Shown here one piece after another: positions 1-11,959 of a stretch of 64,000 bases of DNA. Made by a program: the position numbers and the translations under genes. Location of the stretch: assembly GCF_000208865.1 (NCBI RefSeq), contig NC_018389.1, positions 682,001-746,000 on the forward strand. Direction: 5' to 3'. This DNA is from Neospora caninum Liverpool (Eukaryota > Apicomplexa > Conoidasida > Eucoccidiorida > Sarcocystidae). Each line of letters opens with the position of its first letter. Position 1 is the first letter of the stretch. Under the pieces are notes generated by a model that had not been told where the DNA came from, ran no database searches, and saw only the letters and a program-made list of their open reading frames with translations.

Positions 1-565
1 GTCTCTCTCGACCCACTTGAAGCAGTCGATGTGAATCAGTGCGCTGTTCCCCTGGTACGAGCTGTCAGAGGTGAAGGGCGTGATGCCGAAGGAAGAAATG
101 AAGTCCAGGCCATTCACCTGTCGAAACAGAGAATCGCCAACCCTCAGCCATACATACATCCAGGTGTAGTGAATGTACACCCGAATCGAGACACACATTT
201 CATGCGCAAAGATATATGCCGCGGTTCACTCTCTCTCCCGATGCGGCAACACTAACAGATACGCACGCCGAGAAGCTTTGCCAGCAAAGACACGATCCGA
301 AAAAGAGAGCAAGACCGACAACGCACGCCTCCTCAGACACCAGATAAAAATAGACATCCACCACCTGTCTCCGACACAGACGCAAAAACGCCGTCAAAAA
401 CAATGGCGAAAGGCAAAGCGCGTCCGCTCTCTCTTTCACTCCGGGTATCCACATTTCTATCTACACATTTCCGTACATAAAAACGTGCAGATAGATATGT
501 GTGGACACGCAGACATGGAGATGAATAAATAGATCTCCATATATACGGGGGTATATGGCCACATG

Positions 566-599
<34 letters not shown>

Positions 600-3500
600 C
601 TGCGAAGGAGGTACGAACATGCAGAGACAGAGAGACACAAGACTGTGCAGCTGTGCGCCTGTCGAGAGCGCCAGGCGCATGCGGATCGCAGCGAGGCGTC
701 GGCGAGCACACTGCAGGGCCGTACATCGCCTCTTTTGTAGACGAAAGGGAAGTCAAAGGAGTCCCCGTTGTACGTCGCCAGGATGTGCGGGCGGAGCTTG
801 AGGACGTGTTGGACGAAGCGCGTGAGAAGTTCCTTCTCGCCTTTTTCGTTGAAGATGATGAACGGACCGGCGCCCTCCATGCCTTTCTTCGCGCGGAACT
901 CGAACGGGTGGATGTCTTCAGACAACCACTGGCGATTCACAATCAAGTACCCTTGTCCGTTAAACATGTAGGAAATGAGGATCACGTGGTCTGTGTTGCT
1001 GTCGGGAAACTTCAGGGGCTGCTTGCTACACTCGATATCCCACGCCAGGACGCGCAGAGGCGGCGCTGTTGCGCAGTTGGGAAGCGGCGTCAGCTGAGAA
1101 CGCAACAAAAGGGAAAACGGAGGAGAAAACAGTGAGAACCGAACGGGGCAGAGAAGAGAGGCAGGGAAGAGAGGCAGCGAACAGCCGAGACAAGCGGAGA
1201 AGGGAAAGCGAGAGAAAAGCCCTAGGAAGAAAACAACGGTGAAGAGTAGGGAGCGAAGGCCACCAGGGACCAGCGCCAAAAGAGAGATAAAGCAGACAGA
1301 ACCAGAGAGGCCGTATCTGCATTCCGCCCGCCGCGCGGTTCTCAACGCCACTCTCCTCGGAGAGCGACAGAGAGCGCCGAGAAAGGACCGCAAAAACGAA
1401 ACACCGGAGCAGCCTGGAAGCCTCTCTGCAGGCTCGAGACCGTTTCTCTCGCAGCGAGGCGCTCTTCTCGCACCTCGGCCGGGCGCTCCGCAGACACTTA
1501 CCGCCACGGGAGATGCCAAGGCGGAACTGGAACGGTGGACGTCATGCCAGAGCCCGCACCGCAGTTTCAAGTCTATGCAGCACCTGAAAAAAGCCAATGC
1601 ATGCGCATGCACTGAGACGCATGCTTACACGCATTTACACGCATATATACGCACGCAAATAATATATATATATATATATATATATCGAATCGTTGGTAGG
1701 TGAGCCTGCATGCAGTCGTATGCATGTGAGAAAAACCCGAAGACAAGGGAGTAAGGGTGTGGGCGCAGGGACTCATGCACGTAGCGGAGAGACAGAGGGA
1801 GACACAAGCCGGGTGGGAACAAGACAGAGGCATGTATGGATTCCGTTGCTCGATAGTGACTGATTCGTTAGGTAAACAGATGGGAAAAAACATACGCATC
1901 GAGGTAGACCAGCGAACGCAGACATCCATATCTACGCGTGGAAATAGAGATCAAGGCCCGACCCCTTTACTCATATAGAAACGGAGAGAAAAACAGAGGA
2001 AGATACGCAAACACGCATGCGAATACACAGATGTGAACCCGCAGGGTATCTTCGACAGCTACGGGCGCGGTCACGTGCACGAGGAAAAAGGTGAATCTCC
2101 TCAAGCGGCGACACAGCTGCGCAGTTCCTAGTTGCCAACGTGTAACCGTATCCACTAGAATGTGTATCTACGTCTGCATAGACATACACACAAATGCAGA
2201 TACCGCTTTCTTCGTACGACGGTGCGTCGTCGGGAGCTTTACCGTGTGATGTAGAGAACATCAGCTTCAAAGACATCTTCAATGAGTGCGGTGACATCTT
2301 CGCCTTGTTCTTGTCGCGTTTTTCGTCCTCGGCCTTTGCCATCTTCTCTTCGGCCTCCTCTCTGCGGGTCATGGCCGTCTCGCTCGTCACCTGCGCAGTT
2401 GCGGAAGGCGACGTCGGCGAAGTTCATGTCGTCTGGAGCAGCAAAACGCGACTGCGTGTGCGAGGCGAACGCGCCGTTCTTGGCCTTGGTTTTTTCTGCG
2501 AAATTAGCGAGTCGTTCTTCCTCGCGTTGGCGGTCCCGAGCTTCCTGGTTGCGGCGAACTGCGAGAGAAAAGCCGAACAAAAGTTCAAAGCCAAGTCGCA
2601 TGCAGTCGAAAGGCGTGCTCTCGTGATCTCCCGGGCGCAGCCCCTCCTTCGGGCGCAAGAGAGAGAAACAAGCAGACTCGAGCAACAGAGGGAACACAAG
2701 GCAACAGAGACGGAGACAACGAGAGAAGAGAGACAAGAGAGGGAGAAGAGGGCGAGACGAAGCGAAAAGAAAAGGGTGCAGAAGAAGAGACGAAGAAAAG
2801 GAAGAAGAGAGAGGAAGAGCTGGAAGAGGGATTCGAGAGAGAAAGCGAAGAAAGGGAAGAAGAGAGAGAGAGGAAGAGCCGGAAGAGGGATTCGAGAGAG
2901 AAAGAGAAGAAAAGGAAGAAGAGAGAGGAAGAGCCGGAAGAGGGATTCGAGAGAGAAAGCGAAGAAAGGGAAGAAGAGAGAGAGAGGAAGAGCCGGAAGA
3001 GGGATTCGAGAGAGAAAGAGAAGAAAAGGAAGAAGAGAGAGGAAGAGCCGGAAGAGGGATTCGAGAGAGAAAGCGAAGAAAGGGAAGAAGAGAGAGAGAG
3101 GAAGAGCTGGAAGAGGGATTCGAGAGAGAAAGCGAAGAAAGGGAAGAAGAGAGAGAGAGGAAGAGCCGGAAGAGGGATTCGAGAGAGAAAGAGAAGAAAA
3201 GGAAGAAGAGAGAGGAAGAGCCGGAAGAGGGATTCGAGAGAGAAAGCGAAGAAAGGGAAGAAGAGAGAGAGAGGAAGAGCCGGAAGAGGGATTCGAGAGA
3301 GAAAGAGAAGAAAAGGAAGAAGAGAGAGGAAGAGCCGGAAGAGGGATTCGAGAGAGAAAGCGAAGAAAGGGAAGAAGAGAGAGAGAGGAAGAGCCGGAAG
3401 AGGGATTCGAGAGAGAAAGAGAAGAAAAGGAAGAAGAGAGAGGAAGAGCCGGAAGAGGGATTCGAGAGAGAAAGCGAAGAAAGGGAAGAAGAGAGAGAGA

Positions 3501-5927
3501 GGAAGAGCCGGAAGAGGGATTCGAGAGAGAAAGAGAAGAAAAGGAAGAAGAGAGAGGAAGAGCCGGAAGAGGGATTCGAGAGAGAAAGCGAAGAAAGGGA
3601 AGAAGAGAGAGGAAGAGCCGGAAGAGGGATTCGAGAGAGAAAGCGAAGAAAGGGAAGAAGAGAGAGGAAGAGCCGGAAGAGGGATTCGAGAGAGAAAGCG
3701 AAGAAAGGGAAGAAGAGAGAGAGAGGAAGAGCCGGAAGAGGGATTCGAGAGAGAAAGCGAAGAAAGGGAAGAAGAGAGAGGAAGAGCCGGAAGAGGGATT
3801 CGAGAGAGAAAGCGAAGAAAGGGAAGAAGAGAGAGGAAGAGCCGGAAGAGGGATTCGAGAGAGAAAGCGAAGAAAGGGAAGAAGAGAGAGAGAGGAAGAG
3901 CCGGAAGAGGGATTCGAGAGAGAAAGCGAAGAAAGGGAAGAAGAGAGAGGAAGAGCCGGAAGAGGGATTCGAGAGAGAAAGCGAAGAAAGGGAAGGAGAA
4001 GAGAGCGGAAGAGAAGAAAAAGGAGAGGAAACTGAGAAAAACGAAGAGAGAGGTAGGCAGGAGAGAAGAACAAGAGAGCACGAGACAGGGCGGGAGGAGA
4101 GAACAGACGTCATGGCTTTCTGGCGCCCGTTGCGTTGCCGCGTTTCCCTCCTGTTGCCGAGTCTGACTTTCTCTGAGCCTCTCCGCTCAACGGCGTACCG
4201 ATTTTCCTCAGTTCGTCTCTCGCGTCCACGAGTTGCTTGACGTTGGCAAACGAGATTTGGACGAATTCGCGAAGAGAAGAAGTCTTCGACTCCTCCGGCG
4301 CCTGCCATCCGGGGAGAAGAGGGCCGAGGTGGACAGGGTCGGAGAGGTCTTCGCGGAACGTCTTCTCGAAGCGAACCTGCAGAGACGAGAGCAGCAGAGA
4401 GCCGAAACGCACGTCGCCACGCCACTCGAAAAGCGAGAAGGACATCAGGGAAAGGAAGGACAAGAGAAGGAGTGAGAAGAACACAGAAGAAGCGAAGCAC
4501 AGAGAAGAGACAGCGAGGAGCGCAAGAGACGAAGAGGAAAAAAAGAGGCGGCAGCCAAGACAGACAGACAGATCACGTAGCTGGCGAAACGTGTCGAGAA
4601 GAGGACGAACGGCGACATCAGAAAAACAACTTCGAACGCGGCAGAGGACAAGCACGAAAGAGGAAATGCGCGAATGTGCGAATGACCGAGAGGGGTTGCG
4701 CCCCAAGAGACGCAGCAGACTGGAAGGCGAGAGATCGGAGATTCGACGCCCGCAGGGCCTTGCGTACTTCTGCATCGCCAAGGAGATCCATGAGAGCCTC
4801 TTTCAGCTGCTCAAAGTAGGAGGCTCTGGTGCGACGAAGAGAAATGTAAAAGTACGGGCGGTGAAGCAGAGACGTGCGCCAAGTCGCACCGGTCTCCGAG
4901 ACAAAGTAGAGATGGAGTCCTGAAGCAAAGCGCGACAGCAGGCGAACGTGGAATGAGAAACGTCTCCGTTTTGTGAGGCCAACGAAGGCTGTGAACACAC
5001 GAGAGCCGCGCGCTGCCTTCCAAAAGCGCAAAAAGGAGGCCTTCGCTGTTGAAACGCTCTCTCTCTGCAGGACGCCAGGCGTGAGTTGTGTGTCTGAGCT
5101 TCGAGAGGTGTCCTGAAAAGGCCTGTGGCGAATCCGGGAAGAGTCTCGCTTTCGCCTGTCTCTCCGAGGCTTGTCTCACCCGACACGGTCTCCTTCTTGT
5201 CTTCACTCGTCGCGACTTCTGCTTGCATCTGGACCATGTTATACAAGTACCCACGCTTCGTCCCCACCCCGTCCCACACAGAGACGCGCAGCTCCTGCTC
5301 CAGCCACGACGCGCCGGGAACCTTCCCAAGGTGGCGGAGCGAACTGTTCGCCTGGCGCTCATGCTCGCCAAGACGCGGAAAACCGGAAGAGCCCTCACGC
5401 GCCTTCGACCTGAGAGGCGAGGACGCAGCTGCCGAAGTCGAAGAAAAAGCGGAAGACGAGGAAGAAGAGGCGGAAGAAGAGGCAGAAGAAGAGGACGAAG
5501 ACGAAGAGGAGCTGGGCATTTCGGGGTCTCTGTCTCTTCGTGTTGCGTGGTCTTTCTTGGGGGACGGAGAAGACAAGTCGATGCAGGGTTCTGAAGTCGT
5601 GCTCAGTCGAAACTGTCGCTTCGCTCCTCGGTTCGAGTCGGCCCACGTGTCTTCGATGTCTCCCGCCTCTTCATCGCTCTCCACGCAGAGCACTTCATCT
5701 CCAGGGGATCCTCTGCTCGTTTTTCCGGGGAACGGAAACGCGGGCCGGCCGGAGGACGGGCGAGGCATCGCGTCTCCTCGCGTGTGTCTCCCCGCCCTAG
5801 AGCCAGCGTAAGATGAGGAGGCCGCGGAAGCTGAGGAGGCGGCGAAAGCTGCCGCGGAAGAGCCTTTGGTGTCCCTCCCGCTGGCCGGTGGAGAGCCCCC
5901 CCGCGCGGCGGCGGGGCAGAGAGGCAT
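1..5927 (-). CDS. POLE: DNA polymerase epsilon catalytic subunit (POLE/Pol2), N-terminal part, 3' truncated by window edge
   Basis: Leading-strand replicative polymerase, nuclear. Exons on the minus strand: 5927-5180, 4919-4768, 4376-4199, 2558-2243, 1583-1502, 1093-725 and 117 to beyond 1; all junctions are GT..AG and in frame, giving 654 residues before the edge. Residues 1 to about 210 are a low-complexity Ser/Ala/Glu leader absent from the core family. The conserved N-terminal domain follows ('KRGYLYNM', 'HRPYFYI', 'VDARDELRKI'). The 3'-5' exonuclease domain begins near residue 500: 'VLAWDIECS' holds the Asp/Glu metal ligands of Exo I, 'YNGDSFDFPF' is Exo II, and 'IHIDCFKWV' lies in the last visible exon. 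I chose the ATG at 5927 because the open frame upstream to 6428 looks like untranslated leader. The polymerase domain is outside the window. The match is specific to epsilon, as shown by 'PLKFPDSNTDH' and 'MFNGQGYLI'. Confidence 0.94.
566..590. repeat. (TA)n tract in POLE intron
   Basis: Alternating TA run in the intron between the exons ending at 725 and starting at 117. A second run at about 1660-1684 lies in the intron before the exon at 1583. Both fit the intronic and flanking bias of TA tracts across the window. Confidence 0.9.
2559..4198 (-). other. POLE intron 3, 1.6 kb, mostly minisatellite
   Basis: This is the intron between 'VDARDELRKI' (donor GTACGC just below 4199) and the exon starting 'VRRNQEARD' (acceptor CTCTCGCAG just above 2558). 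It is several times longer than the other introns of this gene because of the tandem array at 2810-3995. The minus-strand transcript here is almost pure pyrimidine. Confidence 0.85.
2810..3995 (+). repeat. Purine-rich minisatellite, about 21 units of 54-59 bp
   Basis: Each unit carries the landmark GGATTCGAGAGAGAAAG, and I count 21 occurrences. Two variants alternate in the left half: one with AGCGAAGAAAGGG and one with AGAGAAGAAAAGG. The right half is nearly all the first variant, with or without an extra GAGA. The plus strand is purine except for the TTC of the landmark and a C in the CCGG of most units. Because stops are absent, both strands give long spurious open frames (Glu/Arg/Lys-rich one way, Leu/Ser/Phe-rich the other). 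The array lies wholly inside a POLE intron. Confidence 0.95.
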
Positions 5928-8513
5928 CCTGGCGCGAAGTGGAACGGACGCCCGAGAGGAAAAGCGAAAGGTGGAAAACGAGGACGAGAGAGAGAGCGCG
6001 ACAGTTGAAAGACGGATTATAGCGCGAGTTCCAAAATCTCCTCTTCTTCGTGCTGTTGCGCGAATCCGCACACGCGTGAGCCCCGTCCGTCGAGATTCAC
6101 GGAAACGAGAAGAGGAGGCAGAGATCATCAGGCGGGAAGACGAGAGCAGGTGAACCTGCTGGGGACGAAACCCCCGCGCAGCGTATTGTAAGACAGTCGC
6201 GCTCGAGTCTGCAGAAAAAGAGCGAGCGAAAGAGGAGAGAGAAAAAGAACGGAGAGAGGAAGAGAGAGTTTTTGTACAGAGCGTGTTCAAAAGGATCGGA
6301 GTTCCTGGAAGGGGTTCAGAACTCGCCGAAGGCGCTACTGTAGCAGCAGCACGAGTCCTGGCGCACTGACAATTGTCGGAGGTTTTCTGCAAACGGGCGA
6401 AAGGATCTACGCACGCGAACAGCGGCACGAGATGAACGTTGACGAGCGAGAAGGAAGAAGAGGAAGACGCGGGGTGTTCTCATCGCCTCGTCGATCCTTT
6501 TCTCTTGCTTCACGCGCAGACGTTGCCTTTTGGCGAAAAATATCAAATACAACTTCGATGAAGAAAGGAGGGGAACGAGACAAAGCAGGAGGAGAGAGAA
6601 AAGGAGGAGACGGAAGAAAGGGAAGCGAGCTGTGTGTCTCCGTTCTTATTTCGCCCAGCGAACGGAAGGAAGGATGCATCCTTCTGTGTTGTGACTCCTT
6701 TCTGAGGTCTTCTTCCTCGAAAAATACGAGAACTGACCGTTTTTGTCCGAAAACACCTCTTTCCACGGTGAAGAGAGCCGAGTTTTTTTTCGCTGGCGTG
6801 TGTTGGAGGGTGCGAAAAGAAGACCGACACCCGCGACACCCCCGAGACGCTCGCTCAACGTAGAAAGGGGGAAAACGCGCTCTTCTACCTCATGTTTCTT
6901 TCTGTCGTTTCATGCTTTTCTTCTCCACGTGCAACAACACAGACAGAGAAACCTGGAGAGAAAACACGGCGAAAAAGCAGGACAGATGGTGACTTCTCCT
7001 CGCACACGACAAGAGAGGGGGATCCACTTTTTCACCACCATGGCCGAATGAGTAAAAACCGGCACAGCAAACCTCTCTCAACCAAATGACGGACGGACTT
7101 TATATATCACTCAACCCTCTGTCTTGATCTCTCTCCCTCTATTAATCTCTCCCTCTTAATCTCTCTCCCTCTATTAATCTCTCCCTCTTAATCTCTCCCT
7201 CCTAATCACTTTCCTAATCTCTCCCCTAATCTCCCTGTTGTTTTCTCTCCTTTTCCCGCGTGTTCGCTTGTCTCGCTCCTCGCGCTCAGCCTGCTGCCTT
7301 TGCAGTCTCTCTGTCTTGCGAGCTCCCTCCTCCCAGTTCGCCCTCTCTGTCTCCCCCCTGGGCGTTCTTGTGGGGTCGGGTGTTTCTTCACTTCCGCATA
7401 AGCCGACCCCAGCGCGGCCCCGTATATACGCCGACGCGGAGAGAGATTCCTCTAGGGAGTTTCAAATTTCCCTCGCGTTATAGGCGAGACAAACACGGTC
7501 GTGGACCTACTATATCTCCCGTATGTGTGTGTATGCCTATATATCTCCGTATATGTGCGTCCATAAGAAAGTACGTGGATCTATTTAAGCGTAGTCACTT
7601 TTTTTATGCAACGCGAAAATCAAAAGAAGAAAGCCGGACATCACCCCGGAAGAAGAGACCGTTGCCGCGGCCGCTGCCACATGCGCATGGCGGGCGGGGG
7701 TCGTCGTTTACAAATCGTTTGCGTGTTATAACGACAGGCTGCGAAAGGTGCTTTCTTTGTTGTCCTCTCGTTCTACCTCCTCTTGCTATCGCTGATTTTT
7801 TCGGTTTCTCTGTCTTTTCTCACTGTCTCCTTTCTTCCAAGTTGGTCTTCTCGTCGCTGTCGGGACCACTCGCTTTTTCACTTCTCGTTTGGACGGCAGG
7901 CGGGGGGAGTTTCTCGTTTCCCTTTTTCTCCCCTCGTTTCATTGCCTCCCAGTCTGTCCAGCTCCTCCGCACTAGCCACTCCTTTGTTTGTCGCCGTCTC
8001 CGTTTCTCCGTGTGAAATTTTTATGTTTCCCCCCCGTCTTTGCAGATCGACAAAAACCTCCGTTCTTTCCTCTGCCTTCCCTGAGTCATCTAGTTAAATC
8101 AGCCTCGAGTCTCCGCGGTGTCTCGCTTGTCTTTTGTCTCTCTTGTTCTTGCGTCCTGCATTTCGTTCTCTCCGGTCAGTTTTCTGCTCCGCCGTGTCCT
8201 CTCTTGCGCCGCGTTGAAACTGAAGAAAGGTGCGTTCTGCCGCGGAATCGCCTCTCGCGAGCGCCCACCGTCTCCTCTCGGATTCTGCGGAGAGAGAGGA
8301 CAGCGTCGGACAACGTCGCGACACCGGAGAAAGAGAACAGGGACTCCAAAACCTCCACGTACTCGCTGCCTTTTCTCCCCCGCACCACCGCCGGTGTTTG
8401 TCGTTCTCTTCAACGTATTTATTCTCTTCCTCTCTACGCGCCCCTCTCGTCCCCCTCCTCGTGTGGCGTTTTCCCTCTCGCCTTTTTTTGTCTCTGGTTA
8501 CCACGTACTGGGA
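5928..8513. promoter_or_regulatory. Divergent upstream region between POLE (-) and the U2AF-like gene (+)
   Basis: No gene is recognised. Open frames here are low-complexity shadows. The right part (about 7780-8510) is C/T-rich and probably holds the 5' untranslated leader of the U2AF-like gene; TTTGCAG near 8045 could be an untranslated-exon acceptor. Promoter positions cannot be fixed from sequence alone. Confidence 0.5.
7110..7225. repeat. CT-rich TTAATCTCTCCC-type short tandem repeat
   Basis: Reiterated TCTCTCCCTCTATTAATC and TCTCCCTCTTAATC units. The same motif in opposite orientation (AGAGAGATTAAGAG) forms the array at about 58190-58400. Confidence 0.85.
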
Positions 8514-9721
8514 ATGGAGGACGGCCGGGATCCGTATTCTGGGCGTGGGGCTCCCATGCCGCCCAACGGCGACCGCTACGGGCGCGAGCCGTGGCGAGGA
8601 GACAGAGGGCGCGACCGCGACGGTCGGGGCGGGATGCGCCCCCGAGACGGCTCCTACCGCGGAGACAGAGACTACGGCCGAGGCTACTACTACGGCCATG
8701 GGGGCTATGGCCAAGGACATCAGGCAGGCGGGCCTTCTGGAGGCGACCGTGGCCACGGCGGCTACGGGGGAGGAGGCGGCGGAGGCTACGGCGGCGGAGG
8801 CTACGGAGGCGGAGGCGGCGGAGGCGGCTATGGAGGAGGAGGCCAAGGAGGCGGCTATGGAGGCGGCTACGGGGGAAGAGGGGAGAGGGAAAAGCCGCGC
8901 AGTCGCTCGCGATCCCCCGGAGGCAGGGGAGGAAGAGGCGTGGCGCCAGCACCGCCGACGCGCCCCCGTCGCAACCGGGACATTTCCACGTCTCGGGAGC
9001 GGTCTCGGTCTCGCGAGAGGAGAAGAAGAAGAATGCAGGCAGAGTGCATTCGCCGCGCTGGAGGCTTCCAGAAGCTGGCAGACAGCGAGGGTCACGAGCC
9101 GATTCGTCTCTTCTGGGACGGTTTCCAGTGGGTGGCGAAGACGGGCGCAGCCTCGACGCAGGCCGGCTCGGACGCGGCGACGATGAACAGCACGAGGAAG
9201 TTGCGCCGCCTGTACTTTGGGAACTTGCCGCTGCACTTGGGTCTGACGGAAAGCACTTTCCAAGACGTCGTGTGGACCGAAATGAAGAACCGCGGGTTCT
9301 GCAACGACCCCGAGGCGAACCCTGTGCTCTACGTCTGGTTCGCCAAGGACAAAGGCAACTACGGCTTCGTCGAGTTCTCCACTGTCGAAGAAACGGAGCG
9401 GGCGCTGACCATGGATGGAATGCTCTGCATGGGCATTCCCCTCAAGGTCTCGAGGCCGAACGACTACTCTACGACTTCTTCTGCGCAGACGCAAGCAATG
9501 AGCGTCATGGGACAACAAGCAGCCGCGATGCTCATCGGACAACTCGCCGCACCCGGCGGACCTCCCGCCGGTACGCCTCCGACCTTGAAAAACCTCTTGC
9601 CGAGGCTCTCCGTTGATGCCCGACGGACGTCCTGGTCATCACGCATCTCTCTCATATCCCAAAGGCGTCTTCTTCTGCGCTACACTCAACCCGCGCCTCT
9701 GTATAGCCACATCTATTTAAC

Positions 9722-9752
<31 letters not shown>

Positions 9753-10519
9753 ATTCATCTGTGTCCAGATCTAGGTCGATGACTAGCTCTATCGGTCTGT
9801 ACAGCTATGGACGCCTGTATGGCCAAGCATCTATAAAAATGTATATGTGAAGAGGAATTTAGAAAGGCCAGTGTGTGCGGACGTGCACCTGGTGCTGTCT
9901 CTGGACTGGCATGCATGCGGAGTGCCGTACGGGGAAGAGCCGCGCGCGCGAGGATGAGGCGAGCGTTCTCTGTACCCCCGTTCCCGCCCGACACAAGCTT
10001 TTGTCTCTGCTTTGCGGGTGTGCACTGGGGAGGCTGCCGAGAAAAGGACGGTCGCCTGACTCGGTGTCTGTCTTTGTTTCCGCTGCCTTTCCGCCCGCGT
10101 ACATGCGATTTCTCGCGGGGTGTATGCGAAAGAAGCTGTGTGCGTGGCGCCTATGTACGGACGCTCTCCTTTCTCTCGCGTGTTCGTTGTCAGGCACCAC
10201 GCGCTTCCTGCGAATCATGCAGATTGTGGATCCGGCGACGCTCAAGGAAGAGGAGGACTATGACGACTTGCTCGAGGACGTGAAAGAAGGCTGCGAAAAA
10301 GCTGGGAAGATCGTGAACGCAGTGGTTGTTTCGCCCAAGATCAAGGCACAGGTGCCCTTCGAGCTCTGCGACATCATCCTTGAGTTCTCCACGCCGCAAG
10401 AAGTCGACGCTTGCGTCGTGGCGATGGCGGGCCGAAAGTACATGGGAAAACCTCTGGCCATGGTCAGACTCGAAGAAGCCTCCTTCTCCCAATACGTTGC
10501 GCCGCTCCTCAGCAAATGA
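8514..10519 (+). CDS. U2AF65-like splicing factor: Gly-rich/RS N-terminus, one RRM, C-terminal UHM
   Basis: Probable 3' splice-site recognition factor in the nucleus. Exons 8514-9570 and 10194-10519; donor GCCG|GTACGC, acceptor TTGTCAG, 460 residues. Order: RGG/GYGGG-rich segment (about 20-125), RS segment (about 125-175), a WDGFQWV motif, then an RRM (about 230-320) that opens 'RRLYFGNLP' and closes 'GIPLKVSRPNDY', closely following U2AF65 RRM1. After the intron comes a UHM-type RRM ('MQIVDPATLKEEEDYDDLL', 'GRKYMGKPL') like the U2AF65 C-terminus. No second RRM lies between them, unlike the three-RRM human protein. I chose the ATG at 8514 because it begins the hydrophilic Arg/Gly segment; an in-frame ATG at 8118 would add a non-conserved leader that reads like 5' UTR. 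A U2AF-related factor other than the true orthologue is possible. Confidence 0.86.
9571..10193 (+). other. Intron of the U2AF-like gene with (TA)n tract
   Basis: GT..AG intron separating the RRM from the UHM. It carries an alternating TA run at about 9720-9746. Confidence 0.85.
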
Positions 10520-11884
10520 ACGTGGCAACAACGGAGCTCGGGAAGCATGGAGCCAGGTATATATACATATATATGTATGTATATATATATATATATATGT
10601 ATGTATATATAAAATATACATATCTATGTATATACCTATATACATACAAATATACATAGATAGATATGGATGGAAAGAGAGGAGACAGAAAACCAAGGAA
10701 GGAGAACGTGGAGAGAGTGGAGGGGGGGGGGCGGTGGATGGGCGGAGAGAAGTGAGGACGCGCGGAGGGAATGATGCAGTCGACGGCAAGTCGTGCGAGT
10801 GCGAGTGGGGAACGGCCGCGTCTTTTTCTCTTCGTGATGCGGAGGAAATGTGGAGAGGCAGCACTTCTTTCTCTCGTGTGTCGAAGGGTGGCGTGTGCAC
10901 AAAGACCTCGAAAATGTGTGGGCCTTGGTGAAGCGCAAAAACGCCCGCGCGCGGGGGGGGGAGGGGGGGAGGACGTGTGACGCCACAGAGGGGGAAGGCA
11001 TGCATCTGCATCTGTGCGCTCCTTCTATTGCATGAATAGAGAAAGATGTCTGTCGACATTTCCTCGCTCCTTCAGAGGAGGGGTGGAGCCAGGAGAGAAA
11101 AAGAGAGAGAGACAACGAGTGCAAGAACTGATCTTTTCGGGAAGAGAAAGGCATCGCATGCTGCGTGTGGACTGCTTTCACTGCGGGCTTCTAGTTCTTC
11201 TTTGACCCCTCCAGTTAGAGCGCCTTGTTTCACTACGGGGCGGAAAGTAGAACCTTTCAAGCTTAGGATCACCTTTTCACCGTGTACGCTCGATTTTTTC
11301 TTTGCGGAGAATAATGAGAATGATGAGGAAGAGTGAGCTATCTTCCTCGGCTTTTTGCCTGGTGTCGAGTGCAACATTTTGTGTTTTTTATCTCGACCGC
11401 TCTCGACAGTCCCGCCTGCGCTTCGACTCCCCTTGTCTTCGAGTCTTGCCACATCCAATCACCTCACACTTGCTCTGCCAGGAGAAAGGTGAGATGAAAT
11501 GCATGCTTCGGATGCAAACAGCTTGGAACATCAAATCTTTGTCAAGCGTCGAGATCGCCGGCTGTCTCCACTCATTCCTGGCTGTATTTTCTCTACCCCA
11601 ATTGCGTTCCTTGGCACTTGGGCGCATTCCCTGTGGCGCTGCTTGTTTAGTCTTCCAGGTTCTCTCCTAGCTCTCCGCCTTCATAGGTTTCTTCTTTCTC
11701 TTCGCATTCGTTCCGTATCGTGCTCTTCTCTCCCTTTTTCTCGCTTTCATCTCGTTGCATCACACTCGTTCAACGAAAATCCATAGCTCGATCAAGATGG
11801 AAGCTCTCGATCTTCTCGCATCCTCACGAAAACGGCAGAAAGGCTCCCACACAAAAAATCTACCTTCTCCTTCCATAAATAAAT

Positions 11885-11959
11885 ACACCTATATATAATA
11901 CATATAATATATATAATATATAATATATATAATAAATATAATATATATATATATATATC
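11885..11959. repeat. AT-rich ATATAATA tract
   Basis: Imperfect (TATAA/TA)n run of about 75 bp in the intergenic region. Confidence 0.9.

Noticed and set aside
461..1612. Single 383-codon minus-strand protein
   Set aside because: It merges two POLE exons with the intron between them; family similarity exists only in 1583-1502 and 1093-725.
2194..4500. Long overlapping frames on both strands (500-750 codons) of Glu/Arg/Lys or Leu/Ser/Phe repeats
   Set aside because: They are read-through of the polypurine minisatellite, which has no stop codons; the region is an intron between in-frame POLE exons.
8118..8513. In-frame upstream ATG extending the U2AF-like protein by 132 residues
   Set aside because: The extension is C/T-rich, has leader-like composition and no counterpart in the family; 8514 starts the expected hydrophilic N-terminus.
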